The translations under genes were made by a program, and so were the position numbers. Shown here in pieces: positions 22,594 to 31,096 of a stretch of DNA of 37,474 nt; positions within the stretch are counted from its first letter, which is position 1, and the number at the start of each line of letters is the position of its first letter. Below the pieces are notes generated by a model. The model was not told the origin of the DNA. It searched no databases and saw only the letters and a list, made by a program, of their open reading frames with translations. Where the stretch lies: NCBI GenBank assembly GCA_017450525.1, contig JAFSTJ010000623.1, positions 1-37,474 on the forward strand, read 5' to 3'. The DNA comes from Victivallales bacterium. Lineage in GTDB: Bacteria; Verrucomicrobiota; Lentisphaeria; Oligosphaerales; Oligosphaeraceae.

Positions 22594-22610
22594 ATGTGAT
22601 AATTTCACAT
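22594..22610. promoter_or_regulatory. Dyad operator upstream of rloA
   Basis: ATGTGA-TAATT-TCACAT is a perfect 6+6 dyad 30 nt upstream of the rloA start. The arms TGTGA/TCACA resemble a CRP-type half-site but with 5 bp between instead of 6. It may bind a repressor that keeps the abortive system low. Confidence 0.5.
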
Positions 22611-22767
22611 TTTCCAGTTTTGCGCCTCATTTTATCGTGGCAACAATAGCTTTTGGCATGTTTTGTCTGGATTGGTGGATGCAATGCGGGTGCGCTTTTT
22701 TTGAGCGTTTTCAAAAACACTTGCCTTTGCAATCACAAACAGCAATCACAAAAGGCGGCTGTTTTGG

Positions 22768-22798
22768 CCTGCCCTGGGCGTCGGGCGGGTCTTTTTTT
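22768..22798 (+). terminator. Terminator-like hairpin ahead of the late operon
   Basis: CCTGCCC (22768-22774) pairs with GGGCGGG (22783-22789), one G-U, followed by T7. It points rightward although no rightward gene lies just upstream, so it could be a late-operon attenuator or antitermination point. Confidence 0.55.
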
Positions 22799-22809
22799 AT
22801 CCATTCTCA

Positions 22810-22847
22810 CGCGCATGTGCGCGAATATTCTTAATATTCAAATATTC
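22810..22847. promoter_or_regulatory. Palindrome and AATATTC iterons upstream of the terminase genes
   Basis: CGCGCA-TG-TGCGCG (22810-22823) is followed by AATATTC at 22824, 22833 and 22841, spaced 9 and 8 bp. The block lies in the gene-free 22565-22966 region and probably controls the late packaging/head operon. Confidence 0.5.
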
Positions 22848-22907
22848 AAGGGGGAGTGGAGAGGGGGTTGGACAGGCGAAAGAAAAATCGGGGCTCCCAG
22901 AAAAAAG

Positions 22908-22935
22908 TTACGCAGAGACGCAAAAATTGCGTTTG
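22908..22935 (+). promoter_or_regulatory. Repeated element, copy 1: TTACGCAG plus CGCAA-AAA-TTGCG dyad
   Basis: TTACGCAG (22908-22915) precedes CGCAAAAATTGCGTTTG (22919-22935). The same pair of blocks recurs at 28526-28557 before the scaffold gene. It lies 32 nt upstream of the small-terminase ATG. Confidence 0.5.
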
Positions 22936-22966
22936 CAATGCAAGAAAAGCGTTGCATAATAACGGC

Positions 22967-23689
22967 ATGACAGCAAAGCCCGTACAACTTCGGCTCTTCC
23001 CAGATTCGGAGGATGCCATTCTCTACTCCAGGTCGGCGGCCTATACTGGGCTGGACGACACTGGGCAGAGAGTTGTTCGTGCCTACATCATGGCGTTGTC
23101 TGACAGCGGGGTTTTCCCGACGCAGAGCAAGGTGGCTTCGCTGGCTGGTCTCTCCCGTCATGCCGTGGCCAATGCCCTTGGTGACCGTGCCAGCGAGGCA
23201 TGGCAGGCGATTACGGAGATATTGGCGAGCTGCCGAGAGGACCTTGCGGTTCGCGGATCCATCGCCATTCCGCAGATTGCGTGGCTCATCCTCTCGCAGT
23301 TCGTGCCAGGGGAAGGCAAGCTGACGCGGGCAACCTCCACCCTCACCAAGGTGGAGCTGGAGGTTCTCAAGGCTGCTGCCGCGATGGGCGGCGTGGCCTG
23401 CCTCGATGGCGGGCCGACAGTCACCGTGGCGGCGGCTGCTTCCGATGGCAAGGCTGGGGTCTCCGTCCAGGTGTCGGCACCAACGGACGCTTCTGGGCTT
23501 GCCGAGCTGGTAGGTAAGCTGCGCCAGTCTCAGCTGGGGCAGGGTTTCACGGCTTCGCCGCAGGATACGGGACATTCTGCGGCGAAGGTGGTTAGCGCAG
23601 ATTCGGCGCAGGTGGTTAGCGCAGATGACGCATTGACTGCCCGACAGGATGCCGATGGTTCCGAGGCGGCTGGCGGTGGCGGGCGGTGA
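22967..23689 (+). CDS. Probable terminase small subunit
   Basis: 240 residues. LRLFPDSEDAILYSRSAAYTG is followed by a helix-turn-helix-like stretch (PTQSKVASLAGLSRHAVANA) that could bind the packaging site. The C-terminal third is low-complexity Ala/Gly/Ser with a tandem KVVSADSAQVVSADDA repeat, likely disordered. ATG 22967 has no strong SD; the operon context sets the call. It is separated from the large subunit by a 442-nt GC-rich gap. An alternative is a late transcription regulator. Confidence 0.55.
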   Translation: MTAKPVQLRLFPDSEDAILYSRSAAYTGLDDTGQRVVRAYIMALSDSGVFPTQSKVASLAGLSRHAVANALGDRASEAWQAITEILASCREDLAVRGSIAIPQIAWLILSQFVPGEGKLTRATSTLTKVELEVLKAAAAMGGVACLDGGPTVTVAAAASDGKAGVSVQVSAPTDASGLAELVGKLRQSQLGQGFTASPQDTGHSAAKVVSADSAQVVSADDALTARQDADGSEAAGGGGR

Positions 23690-24131
23690 GGCTTCTTCCC
23701 CTCTCTACCTCCTGGCCTCGCGGCTGGCTGGCGCCAGTCGCTTCGGGACCATCGGCCTTGGCAGGCGGTTACCCTAACCGCAGACCGCCGATTTTGACGG
23801 CTGGTTTCGCCTTGGGGCGAGGCCAGCCGACAGGGCTGGCGGTTTGGTTTGGGCTAGTTTTGGGCTAGTTGACGGCTTTGCCGCGTGGTGGCGGCATGAT
23901 GTCATGGTGTTCCGTCGGCTGGCTCACCCTCTTCCCCCTTCCTCCCCTCTGCCGTTTCCTCTCTTGGGCAGGGGGGGAGGGGGGAGGACCGAAGGGGGGG
24001 CCGCGGGGGCCGCGCGATTTTTGCGCGGGGGTATATATATCAAGCGGGGGGTGTCTTCCAGATGCACTTCTGGGAGATTTGCAGGGGACGGTTTTTTTCT
24101 GGAAAAATATTTAGAGATTTCTGGGCAGAAA
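23690..24131. other. G-rich noncoding gap, candidate packaging (pac/cos) site
   Basis: No convincing gene here. Contents: hairpin GCCAGCC/GGCTGGC (23822-23828/23834-23840); the tandem GGGCTAG block (23848-23870); G-runs at 23967-23969, 23972-23978, 23980-23985, 23995-24000 and 24005-24009, able to form a G-quadruplex; and a CCGCGC/GCGCGG stem (24010-24028). Lying between the terminase genes, it is a natural place for a packaging signal. Confidence 0.45.
23848..23870 (+). repeat. Tandem TTTGGGCTAGT pair, inverted copy of 7787-7809
   Basis: Two tandem TTTGGGCTAGT units form a 23-nt block whose exact reverse complement lies at 7787-7809 next to the integrase. Two exact copies 16 kb apart at non-homologous loci suggest a shared binding site or a trace of recombination. 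Confidence 0.6.
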
Positions 24132-25913
24132 ATGGCAGGTCAATTCACAGAGGAAGAGGTCAAGGCATTTGTTGAGCGGTGGCGACCGCAACTGCTCTAC
24201 AACGGCTTCCGCCAGGTGTGGATTGACACGGAGACTGGCGAGGAGATTGACTTTGCCCAGATAGCGGATGTCGAGGATCTTAAAAAAGCGTCGGCCCGTG
24301 CCGAATGGCAGTACTACCAGAAAATAGACGCGGCGCGGACACAGTGGGTTTCCCGCTTTCCAGAGACACAAAAAGAGGCGGCCCTAGTCCAGTTCGAGCG
24401 GGAAATGTGCAAGGTGGACCCGTACTATCTCGGAAAAAACTGGCTTGGCTACACCGACGCAGTGTTTCACTTCCATTATTTCATGGCCAACACGGTATCG
24501 CCAGACAGGGTGAAACCTGGGTATCGCGGACTTCGGGAGTTTGCCCGCGACTGCTACAAGACAACCTTCATGTGCATCACCTTTTCGGTGCAGCGGATAA
24601 TCCGCGACCCGAATGTGACGATTCTCTATAAAAGCAACGCTGCGGAAAACGCCGCGAAAAAAGTGCAGGAAATCAAAAACCACTTCATAAACAACGTCGC
24701 ATTCACGCGGCTCTTCCCCGAATACAAGCCGCGAAAAGTGGCCGAGGAGGGAAGCACGACAAGCTGGAGCGCGCCTTGCAGGACGAGGGTCCAGGCGGAA
24801 AACACCGTCACGGCGACGGGCGTAGGAAGTTCAAAAGGCAGCACGTCGCAGCACTACGACATCATCATCGGCGACGACTTCTGGGATGAGAAAAGCGTTA
24901 CAAGCCAGGAAAAAGTGGCGGCGGTGAAAAAAGACATGGCTGGCATAGAGTACCTGCTGGCCAGCCCGTCAAAGGGCATCATCCTCTATGTCGGCACCCG
25001 ATTCAGCCACGACGACCCCACTACTTCGCTGGAGAAAATGCGCGAGTACGACTGCGTTGTTGTCTCTGGCCTGCTGTCGTGCGGGCGCAGTATTTTCCCT
25101 GAATCGCTGTCGATAGAGAAGTTCATGGATCAGAGCCAGGAGCCATACGTCTTCTCCTGCCAGGTGATTTTGAATCCAACGGAGGAAAACCGAGGTTTCA
25201 GCCGAAGCATGTTCCGATACCAGGAATGGAGCGACTGCCAGAGGCTGGTGAAGGAGGGGAAGAGGTCATACCGCAAGGTGATACTCACGGACGCGGCGGG
25301 AGACGACAAAAGCGGCAGCGATCCCGTTGCCATCATCGTCGTGGCGTGCGACAACGAGGGCAACTACAACGTCATCGACTACATCGAGGAGCAGCTTGCG
25401 CCTTCCGACTTCATGGACAGGATTTTCGCGATGTGGGACAGGTGGCAGCCTGATTTTGTCGTGCGCCAGAAGACGCTGCTTGAGACGACGATAATGAGCT
25501 TCATGGACCGTGCCAACGCGGCGCGCGGGAAGGCTGGCAAGAGCATGGTGAGGTTCCACCACTACTCGCTTGGCAAGCGGGAGAAGAAGATGAGGATAAC
25601 GGCCTCCCTGCAACCGCTGTTCAGCCACGGGCGAATCATCTTCGACCCGATCATGCCAGAGCTTCACAAGCTGGAGCGGGCGTTGCTTGAGCATCCGAGA
25701 AGTAGCAACGACAACGGGCCAGACGCATTGAGCCTTCTGGACGACCCCGCCGTGTCGGCCCCTGCAACCTTCCATCCGAATGAGAGCAAGGCGATTGACA
25801 TGAGCGCACCAGGGGCCCAGGAGCTTGAGGATATTGAGCTGAGCTATCGGCGCGACGCGGCGCGAAAAATGTTTGAAAAGATGAAACAACAGAAAGGGAA
25901 AAGGTATGTCTGA
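24132..25913 (+). CDS. Terminase large subunit
   Basis: 593 residues; the packaging motor that cuts concatemers and pumps DNA into proheads. The N-terminal ATPase has an atypical Walker A (ARDCYKTT, 138-145) and Walker B YDIIIGDD (242-249), then a motif III-like ILYVGTRFSHDDP. The C-terminal RNase H-like nuclease starts at VILTDAAGDDKSGSD (383-397) and ends near NDNGPDALSLLDDP. Start 24132 is taken because upstream in-frame sequence is low-complexity and implausible. Its stop overlaps the next gene by 8 nt. Confidence 0.9.
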   Translation: MAGQFTEEEVKAFVERWRPQLLYNGFRQVWIDTETGEEIDFAQIADVEDLKKASARAEWQYYQKIDAARTQWVSRFPETQKEAALVQFEREMCKVDPYYLGKNWLGYTDAVFHFHYFMANTVSPDRVKPGYRGLREFARDCYKTTFMCITFSVQRIIRDPNVTILYKSNAAENAAKKVQEIKNHFINNVAFTRLFPEYKPRKVAEEGSTTSWSAPCRTRVQAENTVTATGVGSSKGSTSQHYDIIIGDDFWDEKSVTSQEKVAAVKKDMAGIEYLLASPSKGIILYVGTRFSHDDPTTSLEKMREYDCVVVSGLLSCGRSIFPESLSIEKFMDQSQEPYVFSCQVILNPTEENRGFSRSMFRYQEWSDCQRLVKEGKRSYRKVILTDAAGDDKSGSDPVAIIVVACDNEGNYNVIDYIEEQLAPSDFMDRIFAMWDRWQPDFVVRQKTLLETTIMSFMDRANAARGKAGKSMVRFHHYSLGKREKKMRITASLQPLFSHGRIIFDPIMPELHKLERALLEHPRSSNDNGPDALSLLDDPAVSAPATFHPNESKAIDMSAPGAQELEDIELSYRRDAARKMFEKMKQQKGKRYV

Positions 25914-26112
25914 AATCATGCAGTTGTGTATTTGCATCTTGCGTCTGGCTCTGTCGGCCTTCCTGGTGGCGATGACGGTCTACGTCTTCACGCTGGCCTG
26001 GCGTGTGTCCGGCATTCCGATGGACAGGAAGAAGGCAATGGAAACCGTCGAGGATAATGAGCGGCGGGCAAGGAACGAACTTGCAAAGGCGAAAGTCGGG
26101 AAAATCATATAG
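25906..26112 (+). CDS. Small membrane protein between terminase and portal
   Basis: 68 residues. One transmembrane segment (about 6-31: LCICILRLALSAFLVAMTVYV in two pieces) is followed by a charged cytoplasmic helix ending EDNERRARNELAKAK. It overlaps the terminase stop by 8 nt. It could be a holin/spanin-like or virion membrane protein; no family is recognised. It is the only candidate for a lysis-related gene in the late module. Confidence 0.6.
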   Translation: MSEIMQLCICILRLALSAFLVAMTVYVFTLAWRVSGIPMDRKKAMETVEDNERRARNELAKAKVGKII

Positions 26113-26125
26113 GGGAAAATGACTT

Positions 26126-28171
26126 ATGGACAACGAAAAGGACAGGCTTTGGCAGGAGCTTGACGACAAGCGACGGCGCGGCGCGGAACGCTACCGCAAG
26201 ATTGTCGCCGAGACGGAATTGAACATGGCGTTCCTCTGCGGGAACCAGTGGACCTGGTATAACATGGCGGAGGGAATTGAAAAGATATTCAACGCCAACA
26301 ACGAGGAGCTTGACGTGGACAACCGCATCATGCCAGACTACCTGCGCATGATGGAGGAGCTGTACGGGGCGGAACCCGCGATTGTCGCCTACGAGGGCGG
26401 CATCGAGGTGAAGGACAGCATGAGCGCAAAGTGCGCCGTGCAGATTTGCGACTACCTGAACAAGAACAACGGCTGGGAGAAGGCGCGTGTCCGCGTCGGA
26501 AGCTGGATGATGGTCTGCGGAACGGGCTACATCATGCCCTACTGGAAGAAGAACAGCAGGCGCGTGAAGCGGGACAGGCAGGTGTATGTCGATGAAGGCG
26601 TGGAGACTGAAAACGGCGTGACGCACATCATGACGAAGCCCGTTGACGAGTACGACGGCGACATTGCGTTTGAGGTGCTGAACCCCCTGAACGTCTATTG
26701 CTATCCGCTGGACGCTGACTGCTGGGAGAACGTCCAGGAAATCATGGTGGTCAACCTGACCTCCTTCGAGAGCTTTGAGCGGAGGTATGGCAGGAAGATG
26801 GACAAGGAGAAGTACGAGCCCGTCAACGGCGACACGGTGAACTTCGAGGCCCTGTCCAGAATCAACCGCTATGTGTCGCCAGAAATGGGGTATGCAGCCG
26901 ACATGGCGGCGACGGACACCCGCTATCTTGAAATCCAGTGGTTCAAGCGTCCAACTCCCGACAGGAAGCGCGGGAGATACGTGCTGGCCTTCGGCGGGAG
27001 AATCTTGCAGGACCACGATTTGCCGTATGTCGATGTGGCGACTGCGATAGACCCTGGCGACAACCTGAATCTCACCATGGGCATCATCCCGCAGTTCTCG
27101 GCCATCATGCCAGGGATGCTGCACCCCCCTGCCCCAATTACAACCTGGCGGCCAGCGCAGATACGCATCAACGACCTCATGAACGACGTGAGGGCAAACC
27201 GCAAGTCGTTCGGGCGCAACAAGCTGATTGTGGAGGAGAATGCGATTGACGACGACACATGGACGGACGAGCACGGCCAGATAGTCAAGCTCAAGCCAGG
27301 GTCCTTCAGCTTTACTCCGCAGTTCATCCAGGCGGCCCCGCTGGCTGGCATCAACCAGGAGCTTGACAGGGCCGAGTATGCCTTGCAGCAGGTGACTGGC
27401 CAGAGTGCAGTCACCCAGGGGCACAATGACACCCAGGTTAGAAGCGCGATGCATTTTGAAATGCTGAAGAACTCTGCGGCGACGGTGAACTGGATGATTT
27501 TGGCGGAGGCCGCACGGTGCGAGACGGAGACGGCCAAATTCGTTGTCCAGATGGTCCGCGACTACTGGGACAATGACAGGATTCTGGACGTGGTTGGGCG
27601 CGACCGTGCCATCTACTGCCTTGCCTTCCGAGACGCCGTGCTGCCGACGGACATTCGCTTCAAGCGGGGCAGCGCGATGTCCCGCAACTACATCCTGCGC
27701 GAGGAGACGTTGGAGAAATGGCTGCAATACGGGCTGTTCGGAGACGCTGTATCGCCCGACATGCGCAGGAAGTTCATGCAGGCTACGGAGCTTGGCAACC
27801 TTTTCGACGTGACCGACATCGACGCACCGCACAGGAACCGCGCCAACTGGGAGAATCTTCAGATGGCGCTTGGAAGAGCAATCGAGCCCATGGAGGACGA
27901 GAACCATCTTGTCCACATCGAGGCGCACAGCGCATACTTGCAGTCGGCGGAGGGGCGGTCAAGCAGCGAGGCGGTCGAATCCATCCTGCGGGCTCACATC
28001 GAGTACCACAGGTATTTGTATTCAAGCCAGATGTCGCCTGGCCTTGACATGGAGGCCCAGCCGATACGGGGGCTTGGAAGCATCGGCCTGACATCGCCAG
28101 GACAGTACGCCATGGCGCAGCAGGCCAACGCGCCGCAGAATAATATACAAGAGCCAAATGCACAACAATGA
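26126..28171 (+). CDS. Portal protein
   Basis: 681 residues, the dodecameric DNA entry ring of the capsid. The N-terminus (MDNEKDRLWQELDDKRRRG) is helical, followed by the conserved FLCGNQWTWYN and DVDNRIMPDYLRMMEELYG seen in podovirus-type portals. The clip/stem region is about 330-420 and the C-terminus is Gln/Ala-rich. Its length matches P22/epsilon15-size portals. AGGGGAAA precedes ATG 26126. It sits directly behind the terminase and ahead of scaffold and capsid, the standard order. Confidence 0.85.
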   Translation: MDNEKDRLWQELDDKRRRGAERYRKIVAETELNMAFLCGNQWTWYNMAEGIEKIFNANNEELDVDNRIMPDYLRMMEELYGAEPAIVAYEGGIEVKDSMSAKCAVQICDYLNKNNGWEKARVRVGSWMMVCGTGYIMPYWKKNSRRVKRDRQVYVDEGVETENGVTHIMTKPVDEYDGDIAFEVLNPLNVYCYPLDADCWENVQEIMVVNLTSFESFERRYGRKMDKEKYEPVNGDTVNFEALSRINRYVSPEMGYAADMAATDTRYLEIQWFKRPTPDRKRGRYVLAFGGRILQDHDLPYVDVATAIDPGDNLNLTMGIIPQFSAIMPGMLHPPAPITTWRPAQIRINDLMNDVRANRKSFGRNKLIVEENAIDDDTWTDEHGQIVKLKPGSFSFTPQFIQAAPLAGINQELDRAEYALQQVTGQSAVTQGHNDTQVRSAMHFEMLKNSAATVNWMILAEAARCETETAKFVVQMVRDYWDNDRILDVVGRDRAIYCLAFRDAVLPTDIRFKRGSAMSRNYILREETLEKWLQYGLFGDAVSPDMRRKFMQATELGNLFDVTDIDAPHRNRANWENLQMALGRAIEPMEDENHLVHIEAHSAYLQSAEGRSSSEAVESILRAHIEYHRYLYSSQMSPGLDMEAQPIRGLGSIGLTSPGQYAMAQQANAPQNNIQEPNAQQ

Positions 28172-28179
28172 GGTGAAAC

Positions 28180-28518
28180 ATGATTGAAAACGGGATGATT
28201 AGAATCTACAACAAGACCTCCGAGCGAATCAGCAAGGTCATAAACGGAACGCGCATCACGATACCCGCGTATGGGTCCGCGAATGTCTCCGAGCGCAAGG
28301 GGCGCAACATGCTTGAGAGTTTCCCCAACCACCTGACGGAGGACAGCGAATATGACAAGCACCAGTACACCGAGGAGGACATAGCCAAGGTTGACCAGAT
28401 GGATCTGGAGGCCGCGAGGGGCTGTCTCCGCGTCATGCTTTCTGGCCAGTCGCCAGATTTGGATTTGGCAGTTTCCGAGACCGAAGACAGGAAAAAAAGC
28501 AAAGCAGAACAAAAATAG
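28180..28518 (+). CDS. Hypothetical head-module protein
   Basis: 112 residues. The N-terminus is a small beta domain (RIYNKTSERISKVINGTRIT, then IPAYGSANV). The C-terminus is charged and Lys-rich. The beta part, with GxxxxIPAYGSA, resembles small phage head-completion or decoration proteins, a weak similarity. AGGTGAAAC precedes ATG 28180, eight bases after the portal stop. Confidence 0.6.
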   Translation: MIENGMIRIYNKTSERISKVINGTRITIPAYGSANVSERKGRNMLESFPNHLTEDSEYDKHQYTEEDIAKVDQMDLEAARGCLRVMLSGQSPDLDLAVSETEDRKKSKAEQK

Positions 28519-28525
28519 TTAAGAT

Positions 28526-28557
28526 TTACGCAGGAGTGGGCGCAAAAATTGCGTTTG
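28526..28557 (+). promoter_or_regulatory. Repeated element, copy 2: TTACGCAG plus CGCAA-AAA-TTGCG dyad
   Basis: TTACGCAG (28526-28533) and CGCAAAAATTGCGTTTG (28541-28557) repeat the element at 22908-22935; the spacer is 7 instead of 3 nt. It lies 29 nt upstream of the scaffold ATG in the only sizeable gap of the head operon, and may be an internal late promoter or binding site. Confidence 0.5.
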
Positions 28558-28585
28558 AAAAGAGTTAAAAAAAAGGAGAAATTAA

Positions 28586-29077
28586 ATGTCAGACGTAAAA
28601 GTACCAGAATTGAGCAGCGAGGATTTGCTTTCGGGCGACGAGGATGCGATGCGCGAGAAAATCGCGGCTGTCGTTGACAAGGCGGTTGCGGATGTCGAGG
28701 CGAAGCATCAGAAGGAGCAGCCGAGCCCAGAACGCCAGGGCGCGATGGACGAGGCGATGAAGGCATTTGCGGTGTTCGGGGATTCCGACGAGGACATCCG
28801 CGACTATGCTAAGACGCTGTTCGAGAAGGAAGTTGCGAAGCTGCCAGCCGAGGCGGGCGAGAAGGAAATCAAGGCCGCCGCGGAGCAGGTTAGCAAGAAA
28901 GTGGCGAAGCTGATGGTGGCCAAAGGCCAGACTGCCATGACCGAAGGGAATGAAGGCCCGATTTCCTTGGGCAACGGCAGCGCGGCTGCGGCGCACACCA
29001 CGGACGAGCCACCCAAGACCATCGAGCAGGCGGAGGCGTATGCGGAGAGGATTGCCGCCAGCTTTGGTCAGAAGTAG
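28586..29077 (+). CDS. Capsid scaffolding-like protein
   Basis: 163 residues, acidic and almost entirely helical (DAMREKIAAVVDKAVADVEA, then KEVAKLPAEAGEKEIKAAAE), with a Gly/Ala/Thr-rich stretch and a helical C-terminus (IEQAEAYAERIAASFGQK). Composition, length and position directly before the major capsid gene fit a scaffolding protein. AAAGGAG precedes ATG 28586. There is no detectable protease domain, so no maturation protease is seen in the module. Confidence 0.75.
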   Translation: MSDVKVPELSSEDLLSGDEDAMREKIAAVVDKAVADVEAKHQKEQPSPERQGAMDEAMKAFAVFGDSDEDIRDYAKTLFEKEVAKLPAEAGEKEIKAAAEQVSKKVAKLMVAKGQTAMTEGNEGPISLGNGSAAAAHTTDEPPKTIEQAEAYAERIAASFGQK

Positions 29078-29125
29078 TAGTTGGAACATGGGCGGGCCGA
29101 AGACAAAAGGTTAAAGGACAACAAG

Positions 29126-30391
29126 ATGGACGAGGAAAAAATCTACAGGTATTGGAGCGAGCTCACAGACGAGGTCATCCGCAAGGCGTGGCTTCCAACG
29201 ATTCTGAACGTGGCGTTCGAGCCAAAGGGCCGCTGGATCATCAACCGACTGAAGCGCACGAGCAAGGGCGTGAACGGCATGAAGGTCCACATCCCCTTCA
29301 AGAAGGAAGACCCGATTGCGTGGCGTGCCGTCACCGAGCACGGCTACACGCCGACTGGGGCAAACAGCAAGTATGCACAGCAGTTCTTCGAGCTGGGGTG
29401 CGCCGTGGCGGCCTGCAACGCGACCGTCCATGAAATCAAGGCGTGCGCCATGAACAACTCCGTCATCAAGGACATCGCCAACGAGAAGGCACGTACTTTG
29501 GTTGAGACCTTCCCCTACTTCCTCCGCGCAGTCCTCTGGTCCCCCCAGGGCGCGGACAAGGCGGTTGCCGTCGTGGCGAGCGTTGGCGGGACGGGCAACT
29601 GCACAATCACCATCGACAACGACGGCCTCTGGAACACGGTTCTGGAGGACCGCTGCAAGCTCATCGAGCGCGGCATGGTTCTACAGGGATACGACGGCTC
29701 CACCAACGCCAAGAAAGGTGCGCCCGTCCAGGTGCAGGACGTTGACAAGGACAACGGAACATTCATCATCTACGGCGATTCCACGGGCACCGCGGAGACG
29801 ACCTTTGCGGACGGCGACTACTTCGTGCCAGCCGACCCTGGCGGCCTGGACATCCCCGCCATGACAAACGTCCCTGGCTTCCTGGACGTTCTGGACGACG
29901 ACAACGTTTTCCAGGGTGTCAACCGCGCCGCCGCTGGCAACCGCTGGGCAAGGGCGTATGTGCTGGACGGCTCCAGCAACTACTTCGACTACGACCTCCT
30001 GAGCAAGTTCATCCGCAAGTGCTATGGCCCGAAGGAGATTGTGGCCAACATCGAGACGGTGCAGAAGTACGCTTCCCACCACTTTGCGGACAAGGTGCGC
30101 TACACCCCCGCCGAGACTTTCAAGGAGGACTACACCCGCGTCCGCATCGACAACTGCTGGATGTACGCGGACGACGACGTTGACCGCGACAAGATTCTCT
30201 CCATCGACTTCGACAACGTGACCCTGCGCCAGTCTGGCGGCATCCAGCCTCTGCATCCCGCGATGTCCGGCTGGCAGTGGGTCTCTGGCCGCATGTACAT
30301 GGAGTACATCCTGGGCTACTGGTTCACGCTGGCCGCCGAGGACGTGCGCAAGTGCGGCTATCTCAAGGTCAATCCATCCAACTTCGCCTGA
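29126..30391 (+). CDS. Major capsid protein
   Basis: 421 residues, the presumed HK97-fold coat protein. N-terminus YRYWSELTDEVIRKAWLPTI; spine-like helix SVIKDIANEKARTLVETFPY; C-terminal closing strand with GWQWVSGRMYMEYILGYWF. The middle contains an inserted beta domain (QVQDVDKDNGTFIIYGDSTG). Start 29126 has AAAGGACA; an upstream alternative codon is not needed. Length and place after the scaffold fit a podovirus- or P22-type coat; no decoration or protease fusion is evident. Confidence 0.85.
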   Translation: MDEEKIYRYWSELTDEVIRKAWLPTILNVAFEPKGRWIINRLKRTSKGVNGMKVHIPFKKEDPIAWRAVTEHGYTPTGANSKYAQQFFELGCAVAACNATVHEIKACAMNNSVIKDIANEKARTLVETFPYFLRAVLWSPQGADKAVAVVASVGGTGNCTITIDNDGLWNTVLEDRCKLIERGMVLQGYDGSTNAKKGAPVQVQDVDKDNGTFIIYGDSTGTAETTFADGDYFVPADPGGLDIPAMTNVPGFLDVLDDDNVFQGVNRAAAGNRWARAYVLDGSSNYFDYDLLSKFIRKCYGPKEIVANIETVQKYASHHFADKVRYTPAETFKEDYTRVRIDNCWMYADDDVDRDKILSIDFDNVTLRQSGGIQPLHPAMSGWQWVSGRMYMEYILGYWFTLAAEDVRKCGYLKVNPSNFA

Positions 30392-30399
30392 GGTGCGCC

Positions 30400-30798
30400 A
30401 TGAGGGAAGTACCTGCCGAGATAGCCAGGCGGCTGCATGACAAGGACCCGCTTGCCAGGGTTTTCTGGGATATGGAAATCCACAGGTGGGTTCTGGAGTG
30501 GGACGGTGTACGGATTTGCACGCTCTTCCACGAGGACGGCTCCGACATGATGGAGTTGTGCTGGGACGAACTGAGCGGGCTTCTCGACAGGTTCGACAAC
30601 TACAAGGACGGTCCAGAGCGCATCGCCAACATCCGCAGGGTGGCGGCCAACGCGATACGCAAGGCCGCGCTCAATGCGGAGAAGATGATGGATGAATCCA
30701 TGCGGGAGGCCGAAGCGGTTGCAAAGGTGCAGCGCACTGGCTGCCCGCTCCAGATATATGTCCACAACAACAAATTAGGAGAAAAGAAAAATGCTTAA
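30400..30798 (+). CDS. Head-completion-type hypothetical protein
   Basis: 132 residues. The N-terminus EIARRLHDKDPLARVFWDME is followed by WVLEWDGVRICTLFHEDGS (beta) and a long C-terminal helix (ANIRRVAANAIRKAALNAEK). No family is recognised. GAGGTG precedes ATG 30400. Sitting directly behind the capsid gene, it may be an adaptor or minor capsid protein. It overlaps the next gene by 8 nt. Confidence 0.6.
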   Translation: MREVPAEIARRLHDKDPLARVFWDMEIHRWVLEWDGVRICTLFHEDGSDMMELCWDELSGLLDRFDNYKDGPERIANIRRVAANAIRKAALNAEKMMDESMREAEAVAKVQRTGCPLQIYVHNNKLGEKKNA

Positions 30799-31075
30799 AG
30801 ATACAGGATTCATTGCAACCGTCAAGGTTGGAAAGGCTCTTTCCAGCGGTGGGACAGCCAAAGTCGCCGTCACCGAGCTTGGTCTTCCAGACTGCGCTGG
30901 CGGCACCATGCAGGTCACTCCAATTTCTGGAATCAGCAACCTCACGGTTGCCCCGCAGGTCATCAGCGGGACTGCCTATCTTGTCGGCACGGCGACGGGT
31001 TCCGTTACCTCTGGCGCAAGCGGCAAGTACTTCTGCCAGGTCATGCCTGACGGCGCGAAGGTCACATTGACTTAA
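30791..31075 (+). CDS. Small beta-rich protein, possible capsid decoration
   Basis: 94 residues. Predominantly beta with Ser/Thr/Gly turns (ATVKVGKALSSGGTAKVAVT, then GTATGSVTSGASGKYFCQV). The low complexity and lack of helices suggest a decoration or fibre-shaft protein. AGGAG precedes ATG 30791. No family is recognised. Confidence 0.55.
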   Translation: MLKDTGFIATVKVGKALSSGGTAKVAVTELGLPDCAGGTMQVTPISGISNLTVAPQVISGTAYLVGTATGSVTSGASGKYFCQVMPDGAKVTLT

Positions 31076-31096
31076 TGAAAACGGGAGGGAAGCCAG

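Noticed and set aside
26105-27928. Long minus-strand frame of 607 codons opposite the portal gene
   Set aside because: It is a GC-rich antisense shadow of the portal gene, Val/His/Leu-rich with no domain pattern.
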